In this document: positions 34,075-46,459 of the stretch, one piece after another
Position numbering within the stretch: position 1 is the first letter of the stretch
Layout: each line of letters starts with the position of its first letter
NCBI GenBank assembly: GCA_030704615.1
Contig: CM060734.1
Location: 60,282,042-60,346,041, forward strand
Length of the DNA: 64,000 nucleotides
Origin: Takakia lepidozioides
Taxonomy: Eukaryota > Streptophyta > Takakiopsida > Takakiales > Takakiaceae
Direction: 5' to 3'
The notes under the pieces: generated by a model
What the model saw: only the letters and a program-made list of their open reading frames with translations
Databases searched by the model: none
What the model was told of the DNA's origin: nothing
Made by a program: the position numbers and the translations under genes

Positions 34075-34929
34075 TGTTAGAGGACTGTAGGGGACTTAGA
34101 CACTTATACGGGATCTGTAGGGTACCCTTAAATTTTGCACAGACTGAGACAAACAGGAACCTTAGGGGTGACAGCAGCGCACTGTAGAAGGGGGTTACAT
34201 AGCCCACACAGCCCACACAGCCCGTCACAGTCGTCACAGCAGACACAGCCCACACAGCCAGTCACAGCCCGACACAGCCAAACACAGCCAGTCACCGCTT
34301 GACACAGCTGTCACGATAATAGGGAACGAAGAGTAGGACAGGGAACGACTGTGGGGAACAACACCAGTGAAGGGAACATGTTAGTTCACATACAAACGGT
34401 TAGAGAGGGAAACGGTTAGAACCGCGGATAGGAGGATAAAGGGAAGAACGGGGAATAGGAAGAGATCATTATTCGGGGAGGACTTCGGAGACAGGCGGGA
34501 GCGGAGATCGGAGAGCACGATGAAGGAGAAAAGAGGATTAGTAGAAGCTTGTCATATGCAAAGCTAGAGTGATATTGTAGAGTAGATTAGAGACATAATG
34601 GATTCGGCCTGATACCTGATAAATCATAATCTGATACTTATACGATACAATCACACTGTGTAGAGAGATCTGAGTGAAGCTGTGGATTGAATGGAGGAGT
34701 TAAGGAAACCGATAAATTGATGAAGCAAACTGATACTTAATTATCAATGGTAAGGTAGCAAAGATGAATGCGGAAAAGGAAACAAATAGGAAACACCCCC
34801 ATGATACACTAGCTGTAGGTCATGACTGATTGTTCTGCGCGGGCTGAGTACTTAGAGATTTCCAACTCTTCTATCTTGGAGTTTCCGCCTCGGATAGCGA
34901 AGGGATGGGTGAGTAAAAGCCGCGCGACA
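34075..34929 (+). repeat. LTR of family B copy B3
   Basis: TGTTAGAGG...GCGCGACA, 855 bp, preceded by about 110 bp of internal 3' sequence and a purine tract (34058-34070). The repeat array is shorter here (34195-34310) than in B1, so array length differs between copies. Confidence 0.85.
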
Positions 34930-34942
34930 CTCTCCAACCCCT

Positions 34943-35419
34943 TGATAGAACTCACATGCACCATTCCTTCAAATACCTTGTAAGCACAAGAGCTCTCCTA
35001 GCTCTCTACCTCCTTACATACAAGTGCAATACTAACCCTTACACTTTGCACTCACAAGCATAAGGTCATCTTCTTATAGTGATAATAGAAGTGAGCACAA
35101 TGGAATCCTTCCACTCATGAATCCACTCAATCACATAAACTAAGTCAAGCCAAGGGCACCCTTGCTAAGGGAATCCACCCTCACCACACTCCCTCTCAAT
35201 ACCTAGAGCTATGGAGGTGAGAGAGGCTCATGGAGGCTCAACTACAAGAAGATGAGCCCTCCTCATCCCTCACTGGAGGCAAACCCATCCCCATGTCCCA
35301 AGTGAGACTTGACACCTCACTTGGCTATGAAATGAAGTCCCAACACAAAATACAAATATAAATTTTCCTAATGAACTAGACGTAGGTAATTCTAGTTAAC
35401 CATGACTAAAACCATGACA
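34943..35419. repeat. Lone LTR-like unit (M-type)
   Basis: Begins TGATAG, ends CCATGACA and shares with the cores at 13745, 41544 and 57536 the blocks AAGTCAAGCCAAGGGCACCC, a GGGAATCCACC step, GAGGCTCAACT...GATGAGCC and a 3' CTAGTTA stretch. At 477 bp it is longer than the others (325-350 bp). I see no target duplication. Confidence 0.5.
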
Positions 35420-35893
35420 GCGTTGTCCACCTCGCACCTATAAAAATCTATCTTCACGTTTTTACAATGCAATGATGTATATCTCAGAAATGATCCAAAA
35501 GAGTCACCATGCGGAGAAAAATCATTTTCATTGACATTACACATCTCTTGCCATGCACAATAAGGAAATGACGGGTACAAAGATATATCATCTTGTTATT
35601 GTAGCCTTGAGGAGTCTAAAGCGAATGATGCTCCGATTCAATCATTTTCTTCTACTCATCATGCATCAATGTATCGTTCTTTCACAATTATACATTCAAC
35701 TCCAGATCTTGTAGATTGAAACACAACTTGTAGGAAGATTGACCTTCTGAAATTTGGGACCAGTCAAAATATTGAAGCACACAACTGTTGCAACATTTGT
35801 TTGAACAATTTGAAGTTCTTGTCTATCACAAATGATTCAATTAGAGCAGAGCAAGTAGAACAATTTCACAGTCTCCCATTTTTTTTTAGTTTA

Positions 35894-36560
35894 TTACATA
35901 ATACCTTTGTAATGCTCAACGATGAAATCCAACACTTCGCGTGCTAGAGCCAAATGGTTTGTAGAGGCTACACTTAAATAACCATCTACAAAGTCACTCC
36001 AAAACTTCATTCCCGGTCGAGAAAAATAAGGATGATTTTTCCACAAAAGCATTGGAGATTGACTTAAACATTCCCACAGTGAGAAGTCATCTTGTCGAGT
36101 CCAAAACAAAATATTGTAGTTCATCTTCATGATTATCACCACAAGGTCTTGCACCAACTACATACAAGATCAATGTCCCTCCAATCTAATATAACGAGGC
36201 AAAAAATAACTCCCATATTGTAAGCCAATTGCTTCAATGGGAGTTCCAATGCCCACTAATCTATCCAAACTTAATGGAAAATTATTGGGATTGAAAAATA
36301 ATGACTTTGATCCTAGTGGAGATGAATGACGGCCCATATACATTCTAGCAACATGGCTGCTGGGGCAGATTTGTTCACAAATGGGTAAACCAAATAGACC
36401 CTACTTCCAAAACTATGGTACTCAGGACTTAAAATTGCTTCAACTTCTGCTCTTGCACCTCCCTCTTCTTTGATGGTTGGACTAAGCCTGTAGCAAGCAA
36501 AGCAGGAACAAGGACAAATATGGCATTGGGCAGAGAGAGAAGCCTCGAGCAATTACCTCA
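35894..36560 (-). pseudogene. Unrecognised gene remnant
   Basis: Minus-strand frames give protein-like runs: LVYPFVNKSAPAAMLLEC, then NFPLSLDRLVGIGTPIEA and KFWSDFVDGYLSVAS...REVLDFIVEHYKGI at the end. Stops and frame changes separate them and I do not recognise the family. Further fragmentary runs on the same strand lie at 36963-37340. They may be exons of an old gene or an unknown transposon. Confidence 0.3.
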
Positions 36561-39050
36561 CCTAAAACTCGAATGCCCTCTGCACTGCCTGAAAACTGTG
36601 TAGTGACACTCTGCCTCCGGAACCTAGATTGTAACGCTGGGTATTGTAGTAGCTAATCAATACAATGTCCCACAGCTATCTCCAACCTAGTAATGTGCTC
36701 CTGAATAAGCCCCCCTTCCATTGCTGTCATCCATTCATTTATCTGCCATTCGACTGAATTTAGAAGGGCTCATCTTGAGCATGTGACATGTTATAAGTTT
36801 CAGATTCTTACTCTTCCTCAACTATAATTTGAAACATGAATGAAGACGACTTGTTCTTGTTGGGTTGCTTCCCGGCACAAAATTGATACACCTCCCCAGC
36901 CGTGATAATCAAGTCCCACCCCAGATATCGGCATCCGAGGCAACTATGTCCGTCCACTCTTCTTATTTCATCATTGTTATACTTAGGAGGGAAAAAAAGA
37001 GTTTAATTGAATAACTCAAAACCCTTGGAATTGGCAAATACCTCTCTAGAATATAACAAGGACAATATGTGTTTGCTATTACATTACCAAAACCCATTTT
37101 ATTATGCTCCTTTGATGGTGACATAATAACAATATGGTCTTGGTACCTTGAACAAAATACTAGTAGGCCAATCATTAAAGACTTGATATATACATCCATG
37201 GACCTTAAATTCTTTTTGGAATTTAAGGTACCGACTTGGGTCAGCTAGTTGTCCCCCTCCAAATATGCTTCTAAAGTCCCTAACACCCAAGTTTTGGATC
37301 TCATGGTTTGGGGACCTTGGTTGAGCCATATTTAACATACATCAAATGAATGAATAATAGCAGATTGAATTAAATACTCTCGGTTGCCTCTTTCCTTTAT
37401 ATATTCAACTTGCAGTTGATGAGTGACGAGCTCTCAACGGAATTGGTAGCATGGTACCAACTGAGCTGTGATGCGGGGCCTCCGGAGTGACAGCGAGGAT
37501 TGTGCCTCCGCATTCGACCTGGGGATGAACTTGGTATATATGATGCACACTTGGATACCCTTCCAACCAATATTCTCAGTTCATCCAACCTTGTGAAGAG
37601 GCTTTGCGACGCTTATCCTAGAAACAATGTGTGGAAACAGTTCTCGTGGGATGGCACTAATTAGGGCACTTGTGGCAAGCACTTTGAGATAGCTGCAATG
37701 TATTAGGAGGGTCTCTCCTTGAAGTCTTTTGAACCAAATAATGGATTGTAACAGAATGCAGCATGGTTGCAGATGTAGGCTTGGTAAACTTGTCTAAGTG
37801 CCACATTCCTTTTATATTCTAGCCCTCGAGTCCCCTTGTCTTTTTGCACATACCAACACTCCAAAGTTTGGAACTTTTCCAGAACATTATGTGATTGTTT
37901 TATGTGAAAGTTTAATGTAGCTGACTATTACTCCATTGTCACTAAACTCCATCCTTGTAAATCAAAGACAAGTACCTCAACTTAGAGAACTGTAATGGCT
38001 ACAATATTTGGCACCCTATAGTCAAATTTATTCATTAAATTGTACAACAATAATGATAATATGTTACCAAAGCAATCTAACATAAACTTTACAAATGATG
38101 AACAAGGGCTAATGAAGAGTGAGAGGAACTTGCTTGCATCATAGGTAAATCCTACAAGCTTGGCCAGCAGTTCAAAGAAGATCCTGGACCAATGAATTCA
38201 CTACAAACTGAACATCAACACTCACAATAAATCCAAAAATCTACAAACTAACAAGTTTTCCACTCAACAACGATGCTCATGAGCAACTAACTTGTACCAA
38301 CTTCAAATCATCTTGCGACTACAATAATCGACCAAGAAGTAGATGCATGATAGTCTTTGACATGACAAAACTTTGTTGTTAGTTTCAAGAGGAGATGCAT
38401 GACAATCTTGCAGAAATGGTGTTCATAGCCCCTAGTAGCTGTTTTTGAGGAGACACTTGCTTTTGTTGTATAGTCTTTTTGAAGAACACACAGACAGTGC
38501 CCAACCACTTGCAAGACGCAATGACATCCATAAATCAGTTACTAAGAATATAACAAGAAGAAAAAATAACATTTGCATGCATATACAAACAAGTGCTCTT
38601 AATGAGGCCACTTTGTGACAATGACCTAACAATATGGTCATAGCAAATAGCTTGCTTGACACAATAGTATGTAAACAAATTAGTGAACATTGCCAAACTA
38701 GGCGGTCAACTATGGGCACGGGACCAAATCGTCATGCAAGACCTACTTTTAAATTTGCTTACAGTGATCTTGTTTAATCCCAGTTTCACCACAAATCGTC
38801 GACAATTAAGATACTGCAGCCAAAAACTTATCATGAGGACTCAGGAGAGGGAATGTCAAACTTACATCTACAACATACCATCTCAGCAAAAAGATGCACG
38901 TGGGAACCTCCTTGGCCAAAGCGCTCCCAAGGTGGAACCCTTTAATTCCTTCACATTATCTACCTTCTACATTGTACTTACATGCTCAAGATACTCTTAT
39001 CAAGTTGTCAAGAAGATATTTGTACAAAATATGTGAGGAAGGAAGAAGAA
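36561..39050. other. AT-rich region without a supported gene
   Basis: Only short frames without domains are present, apart from weak minus-strand runs at 36963-37340 that may extend the remnant to the left. No repeats of note. Confidence 0.4.
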
Positions 39051-39058
39051 GAAAAAAC

Positions 39059-39383
39059 CAGTTGGGCGGGTATGACAATTGGGCATATTGAAGGGTCCGG
39101 GTAAGGCATCTTTGCTTAAAGCGGTATGGAGGCGGTTTATATATAATGTAGGGGTTTGGAATTGTGGCGGTTACAGGTTATCAATAGAAGGGTCCCCAAA
39201 AAAAAACTTTGGGGACATGGTTGTCGATAACAACCATGGGCTCAGTAAGTGGCGATATGGCCCTCGTCGGTTCCAACTCAAGTCGAGTCCACCCAAAATT
39301 TGGGTGGCGGGTCTCAATAGTATGATACCCCGATTATTACCCGGCCGGGTATATATATCAACATATATACCTGCCCAACACTG
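39059..39383. mobile_element. hAT-type MITE with 8-bp target duplication and many hairpins
   Basis: The 325-bp element starts CAGTTGGGCGGGTAT and ends, in reverse complement, CAGTGTTGGGCAGGTAT, so the termini are inverted repeats. It is flanked on both sides by GAAAAAAC (39051-39058 and 39384-39391), an exact 8-bp duplication typical of the hAT superfamily. Inside lie several foldbacks: 39192-39216, 39216-39238, 39289-39307 and 39339-39350. No coding capacity. Confidence 0.85.
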
Positions 39384-39399
39384 GAAAAAACCATAGAAC

Positions 39400-41455
39400 C
39401 TCAACTGCAAGTACTAGGCCATAGTTTTGAACAACTACGATACCTAGTCTCGTAATTCAATATCAAAATCATTTGTTGCTGTTTTTTTTTAAATCTCAAA
39501 ACATTGAAGGAGGATGAATATAATTATTCCTCAGATAGTATACGAAAGGCTGGAAATCCAGAATGCAGCACAACAAAAATGCTCTAATTGTCAGGTTTGA
39601 GTTTAAGGTTATTTTCCAATTGCAACATTTATGTTTGAAACCACACTCCCCAGACTTGATCTTGTATCCCTAGTCCCCATTGATTATAAATATTGATAAC
39701 TATTCATGTCTAATATGTATTATTTGGAATAACTTTTAGCTAGGTAAGCTACATTTTCTTTAAGTTGTAGTTTTTGCTTCGTGCCATTGTGATGTGCTTT
39801 CAACATCATATTAGAAGAGATTGTCGATTTTATGTCTTAGTCGGTCAAGGTTTCATGACTATTATGGCATTTTTGCATCATTTTTAGTTTCTCATTTCTT
39901 TTTGCAAATGCCTATTGAGGTTCTCAAGGCCTCTTGCTCAATTGTAGTTGATCTTCATATTTAAATCCCTGCACTAGAGAGCAAGTGCACTTTGACGGTT
40001 TTCAGACTCACGCTATTTTTCTTCAGTCAGAGTTGCATCCCCCCTTAAGTTTCCGGCAGGGGTGTGCCTCATGAAGATCATATTGTTCTAGTGCAGCTGC
40101 ACATCATAAAATGCAGTTTTTCCATATATAGCCTAAACTTGCTTGTTGATCTCTCATTTCGTGTATCTCTTCAACAATACATACGCTTTTACAGCCAGAC
40201 AACAGTCAATTTACAAACCCATTCTAATTAGTTTGAATATCTACAACTTGTATTTTTCTATTTTTCTTAAATTTGCAGGGACAAAAAATACTTGATATTC
40301 AATAACTCCCAGACCGCATGTCCAAAAATTATGAAACTGCATCCATGCATCCAAACTCATCAAGGCTCTCCAAGAGTATCAAGAGCCCGGGTACGAGCCT
40401 TCCGGGTTGGGAGATTTCAATGATGCAACAAACAATATTATTGAGTGCCACTCGGATGATTCTGGGGTCAAATCCTGCTACTTGACGGGTGTGGTACGCT
40501 CTTCTCCCCCTTCATTGGAGGTGTCCCATTGGAAAGCCTTCACGGCGAGGTTATTTTCTCCTCTCACTATCAAGGGCCCTGATTTGTGAGCTGTCGCTCC
40601 CAGGTGTTTCCATTTTCCTTTTAAAAAAAAATGTCAATATTCCAGAAAAACCCAATTTATATTTATGACCATGTGTACAAAAAGACAACTGAAAGGCCAA
40701 TCATTATTCCAAAGAAACCCAATTTGCTATTTTTCATGAATTCCTAGTACTGATAAAAAAACACTTGCAATTCCATATCACCATGGGTCCAAAATTTATG
40801 AAATTGCCTCGAAGCACCCCCACTCGTCGAGGGCTTTCCAACGTTAAACACTTCTAGAATGTGGTACAATGTACCGATGACTCACGTACACTTTCGATTG
40901 TTGATACTCTATGTATTAATATGCCAGACATCCCGTTGTAGAAGAGTCATGACCTGAGTAACAGAGAATAGGCTGGTGGTGAGTAAGAAAATATGTCTTG
41001 GGACTACAATATCATATTTAGAAAGATGTAATATAAATGCTTACATGGCACATACTTGCATCTCTTGCCAACACTTCTGGATAGCATTCTCATGAAATCA
41101 GGACAACTACAAAGATGAATGTTTCCCACAATGATCGATGTCATATGACCTATCTAGCATAGCAAAACCTCAGGCGATGATGGTGTATACTGTGGGATTG
41201 CTAGTTTTGTACATAGAATGTGAGCAATTGGAGATGAGAAAACTGTGGCTGAGTGTTAGCATATTTTTCTTGTCATTATCGTAACAACGATAAAAATCCC
41301 TTATGCAATAGGTAACTCTACTATAGTTGCAGCAGCTGGCCGTTGTTGTCCATTGGACTTCATAATCGTGGTAAACTTGAATGTGACGTTATTCAATCTC
41401 ACAAATAGGTCTTCGCAGTTTTTGTTGTCATTATTCCAAAATTATAGGGGATAAC
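39400..41455. other. AT-rich region without a supported gene
   Basis: No open frame above 60 codons with recognisable content. No clear repeat or RNA gene. Confidence 0.5.
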
Positions 41456-41458
41456 CCT

Positions 41459-41980
41459 GTCGTGCGCATACGTATCACTACACAACTACATCGCTGTCTA
41501 AACTACACCACACATATATGCACAATAAAGTAGTCTGCCACAATGATTGAAAACTAAAATCACACTGTTGACACAGAAACACTCAATACAACACAATCAC
41601 TCATTAAAATAGTAGTCGAGCCAAGGGCACCCCAAGCTATGGGGACTCCACCCCACAACATCCTATTCTCCCTTCATAAGTACACTCAGATTCTAAGCAG
41701 TGAAGGAGCTCGGTCGTGCAGGCTCAACTCGAGAGAGATGAGCCGCACGACTGACACGCTCGTGAAGATAAGATGGTTCAGGTATCAAACTAAACTTGAC
41801 ACCTGACTTAACACTTGAACTAAATCCAAGTGTTAAATACAAATAACTAGATTTATTCTAGTTAGTTTCACACTGTGTTTATTTAACTTGACAGCTGTCG
41901 TGCTCATACGTATCGCTACACAACTACATCGCTGTCCAAACTACACCACACATATATACACAATATAGTAGTTTGCCACA
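41459..41980 (-). repeat. 3' LTR of copy 2
   Basis: On the minus strand the polypurine tract AGGGGGGCGAT (about 41981-41993) is followed by TGTGGCAAACTAC; the unit ends GCGCACGACA (522 bp). As in copy 1 it is built as direct repeat (41459-41542), core (41544-41893, TGATTG...TTGACA) and direct repeat (41896-41980). The core is about 97% identical to the lone unit at 57536-57885. Confidence 0.65.
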
Positions 41981-42240
41981 ATCGCCCCCCTAGCTGGTGG
42001 ATAGGTCCCTCTAACTCCAGATAGCTACAAGATGTAATACCACAGCCGTACTAAGTCCTCTATCACTGTCCTTATTGTACTCAAACTCTATAGACCAAGA
42101 GGCCGGGTACAAGTAGTAGCCCCATCGTTAGTCACCGTCTTGCAATCTGTGAACTTGAGCCAGGATCTCGTGTGTTCAAGGTCTCATAATAGCTTGGCCT
42201 TGCATTTCTTGTTAGCCTTCCATGGTTGTATCCACTCCCA

Positions 42241-43549
42241 CTATCCAATGCAATGCGGACATAACCAATCCCCATCAGGAACCATCTCAAGAGGTGGAGT
42301 CAAGCATCCCATATGCCAACCTCTAGAGCATCGATCACACACCAGCATGGTGGCTGCCCCTCTAGCAGACCCACACAACATGCACCTCAAACTTGCAGGT
42401 ACCACTGCCAGGGTTGGGTCAATCCTGCCATCGACATTCGGAAGGTGACATGGCGCACAATTACGCACATGGTCCTTCCAAGTTATGTCATCCCGACCCT
42501 CCAAGATCAAGACGCCTGAGAGCAATACCTCTCGAATCCTCAAAATACCACGTCCTGCAATCACATCCAAGGTTGTAGGAGCAGTCTGCTGCAGATAGAC
42601 ATAGTCACCTGGGTTGAATCTCCGAACCACATGACGATAGCCCCCACCACGTATGGTAGCATACCTCAACGTATCACGATGCTGTGCAATGGCAAGGTTC
42701 TCGAAAGCCATGGCATGACTTTCTTGAACAACTTTGTATGCTGATCACATGCACGTGCCCACACGTCCGGATCGTCAAGGTTAAGAACTGTAGCAGCTTC
42801 TCTACGAATGGATGTAGGCAAATCCGGCTCTCGGCCAAAGAGAAGAAAGTATGGTGAAAAGGAGGCAAATGATGCTTGCTTGCTGAACCTGTAGCCCATG
42901 GCTAACCAGGGTAATTAAAGGTCCCAATCTCCTAGGTGTCCCTTCTGCAAGCTATACTTGCGCAAACCCCTCTTTGCTGTCTGAACAACCCTCTCTGCCA
43001 AGCCATCGGCCTTAGGATGATCCCGAGAAGTGGTGCGGTGGTCTACCAGGCCTTGTCACACAAAGCCTGAAACTCCCCTAAGAACTCTCTCCCTTGGTCC
43101 GTGAGTACCTCAGCTGGAGCACCGAATCGGCTAAGTACACAATCCAAGAATGCATACGCAGCTCCCTCACTAGCCTTATCAGACAATGGAACCAACTCGA
43201 TCCACTTGGAGAAGTGCTCCACCATCACCAACACATACTTGTTGTGGCGCATGGTCAGTGGCAATGGCCCTGCGAAGTCAAGACTCCACCTGTAGCCCAA
43301 TCCCATGATCGGAAGAGGGTACAATTGTGGAATAGGGGCGTTGAATGAAGCACGCACCTTGTCACACACCATGCACCTAGCCACAAATTGTTGCACCTCT
43401 GTGTGCATACCACGCCACCAATACTGCCCCTGCAGTAGACTATGAATGCGCCACACCTCAAAATGCCCCAACTCCTCGTGGGCATGCCACACTAACTGTG
43501 CTCGCTGTGTTGGGTGAGGCACAATGCTCACTCGACCATCCTCCCACAC
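42241..43549 (-). pseudogene. Integrase with fused PHD finger, copy 2
   Basis: Integrase motifs match copy 1 (AHEELGHF, CMVCDKVRASF, LDFAGPLPLT, LTDQGREF). Two frame breaks lie near 43050 and 42710. The last frame (42711-42241) joins the DNA-binding tail and PHD finger without interruption: GDYVYLQQTAPTTLD, HVRNCAPCHLPN, then CMLCG...CDRCSRGWHMGC...WLCPHC. This proves the PHD finger is part of the pol polyprotein rather than a neighbouring gene. Confidence 0.9.
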
Positions 43550-43620
43550 TCGGAGCAGGTGTGTCCCTTCCTATTTGAACCTCTTGGCTCGTTATAGGAT
43601 CCGATCCCTCTCCTTGGCAG

Positions 43621-43944
43621 TCACAGTGGCTGCCGTGTCTCCAGTGCGGAGATAGTCCAACACAGCTGAATCCTCAAAGAGATGTCTGCTGGCAATGCTT
43701 GTTGGTATCCACAAACTGTAGACACTGGAAACAAATCAGGGTACTGCTGCAGCAACTGTGCAACATGGCGCAGTGAGACGCGTCGTGCAGTCTCATCCCT
43801 CTCCACATACAGGTAACGTCGAACTCGTACACCTGCCTGCAGCACTGCAGCCAATCCAGTGCTGATCCTACCAAACAAGTCCAGAAGGCATATGCCTGCA
43901 TGTGGGCACTGCCACACAAGTGGTGTGGTGTCCAATGGCGACAA
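43621..43944 (-). pseudogene. Methyltransferase stub, copy 2
   Basis: Only the SAM-binding start remains: ICLLDLFGRISTGLAA through YLYVERDETA and QQALPADISL. Then the sequence jumps to the linker before the integrase (AVLDYLRTGDTAA in copy 1 terms). About 2.7 kb present in copy 1 (18700 to about 15970) is deleted, removing motif IV onward, RT and RNase H. Gly-to-Arg in motif I and a stop just upstream add to the decay. Confidence 0.9.
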
Positions 43945-45414
43945 CTAAGGTGGTCCTAGTGCAATCACCGCATTCTCCTCCTCTCCTGACGGTACAAAGG
44001 CCTCTACCCAGGCTTGTTGCACTCGTCTATCAACAGCCCGCTGCAAATCCTTGCTCGTACCCCACAATGGAGTGTGAGCAACCATGGCAGGCAACTCCGC
44101 CGTACCATGCATGTCATCCTGCTCTGTTGGAGGTGGCACATCCTCTGCATGGGCATTGCCCTCCAGCAACTCTCCAGGCCAATTAACTGCAGCTGTGAAG
44201 GCGGCTAGTGTTGGCATCTTGCCCCGCTGGGCAGCAGCAACACCCCCAATGAATGTCACAGGGAGCTGTACATGACGACTATCCCCTGACTGCCATCCAG
44301 GCCTGTAGGATGCTGACTCCTCCCAAAAATCCAGGGTGAAGCCCATGGGATATAACACTGCCCCACCAACGAGGACATCGTAAGAGACCGCATCTGTCAC
44401 GATGGCCTTGGCTCGCATCACTGAGCCATCTATATGATGATCTGGCTGTAGTCTAATGGCCAACTCACGCCGTGTCATGCCCTGAGCCTACTCTGATCCT
44501 CCCAGAGATGTCTGTATGTGGAAAGGACAAGGCTCCATATCCGCCTCCATGAGGCCCAAACCTGCAATAGCAGCTCTGCCCAACATCAGTGGCTGAGCTC
44601 CCGAGTCCAACAAGACCCGCAGTGGCCGGTACCTCTTGCTTGCCGGTCCACTCAAAGAGAAAATGCTATCCTGGATGTCTAACAAGACAACTCCAGGTGT
44701 CACCATGGCGCGCTCAAAGGCTGGCCTAGCTGGCAGCTCCGTCAACCTGGCAGCTGCAACTTGCCATGGCGCAGCCGTGGCAGTCTTGACCCTCAAATCC
44801 GAGAATTCCTCTGCCACTACACCTTCCACCAACTCCGCAGAAGATGAAGTGACCTCCCCACTCTCGTAGAGTGTTGCTGCTAGTTTGAACACTACAGCTG
44901 GTCTTACCCCCGGCGTCGCGATCATGGTTGCCGAGAACAGTGGGGCTTGACACACAGAGGTGGCTGCCCCCAACAACATACTGGCTGCACTAGCCTTGGC
45001 AGCAGGTGTCAGTGCTGCACGTGTAGCTCTCCCCAATGGCACAATAACGGCCTCTGTATCTGTCGGGCGAGAACTAGGTGCCATGGATGTCGTCGACACT
45101 GTCTCCCCTAAGATAAATGATTGAGGCAACCTAGCCTGACGGCTTGCCTCCCCACGTTGTGAATCTAACTCCACCTCTGCACCTCGTGGCTCAGGAACTC
45201 GTGCTGCTCCTCGAGTGACGGCTGCAGCAGACTCCACCTGCACTAGTGGTAGTGCTGCCCCACACATAAATCCCATGCCTCCCATGTCTCCTCCGTCAAG
45301 ATGACGCTGCTGAGGAGGAACAGGAGGTGGACCCTTAGGTCTTGGAGCTGGTACCACCTGAGCTGTGGCCATGGTAGCAAGCCTTTGCTCTAGTTGCTGA
45401 AGCCAGTTGGCCAT
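43945..45414 (-). pseudogene. Protease and linker, copy 2
   Basis: Starts with the coiled coil MANWLQQLEQRLATM and contains VLLDSGAQPLMLGRAAIAGLG with an intact active site. A TAG after SLGGSE (about 44490) interrupts the frame, which then continues MTRRELAIRLQPDH to a second stop at 43945. Apart from these two stops the frame is open, better preserved than in copy 1. Confidence 0.85.
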
Positions 45415-45465
45415 GCCTTGGTCAACGCCCTGACCTCCATGTCCTTGGTCATACTGTGCTTGCCC

Positions 45466-45757
45466 TCATCCTACACCTAGTGCCTGACCACCTCGTCCTC
45501 TCTGAGGTGCTCCAGCTCGCCCTCGGCCACCATTGTTCCCTTGGAACTGACCTTGCCGCAACTCAGGGTGCAAGTCATAACATTGGGCATCTCCATGCCC
45601 ATACTTGTCACAATGCCCACACTGCAACTGTGCAGGCTGTGCTTGTGCCGGCCTTTTGCCACTCTCTAGGCAATCTTTCTTGATATGGGGTCCTCCACAT
45701 GTCCAACATATCATCCTTGGTTGTTGTTGGCTTGCAAAAGATGCTACTGGCCTCTGC
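45466..45757 (-). pseudogene. Gag zinc knuckles, copy 2 (left of the insertion)
   Basis: Two knuckles are clear: CWTCGGPHIKKDC and CGHCDKYGHGDAQC, followed by a Gly/Arg-rich stretch. The frame is cut at 45757-45767 by the target duplication of the Mutator-like insertion and resumes at 53212. Confidence 0.9.
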
Positions 45758-46459
45758 ACCTGAGGTCGAGGTTTACTATTTCATGAGCGCATGAGCGCAT
45801 GAGCCCATGAGCCTATGAGCTCATGAGCGGACATCCGCGGAATTGGAATTTTCCTGCCTTTATTGACGGTGTTATGTCCTCTTACCTCGGTAATAGGGTC
45901 TGTTTCTCCTGGTCCTGGATGCGGAATGAGGTATTTCGGCGCCGTTATTCCCAAGAGCAGTGTGCTAAAATGGTGTTTTGAAGACATCCACCGGGGTATT
46001 TCGGCACCGAAATTACCTCTTAAAATGTGATATAGTGCGGTATTTAATGGCGCAGAACGGGCTATTTGGGCGCCAAAATACCCAAGTGGAATGTGCTGAA
46101 GTGCCTTGTGCTGAAGGCTTCCATCGCGATATTTTGGTACAGTAATTCATCCGCGGAATTTTTGAGGCCCATATAACGAAGGCGCACATTGGGCTATTTC
46201 GGCGCCAAATTTCCCAATAGGAATGTTAGAAACGGTAGGGTTTTCATGGCTTCAAGTTCTCGGCTCGATGGTGTGCATAAATTATTTGTAGGGTTCTTCA
46301 CTGAAGTTTGCGTCTCTTCTGCTTTTATTATACATTTTGGTTGGCGGAAGAAATGTAGGGAATCGGACAAGCAGTCTGAACACAATGATTTTTCAAATCG
46401 TCAATATTTTCATTAAGTGTTTCAGAACTGTACAACAAAAGGATCCAAATGAGACTTTG

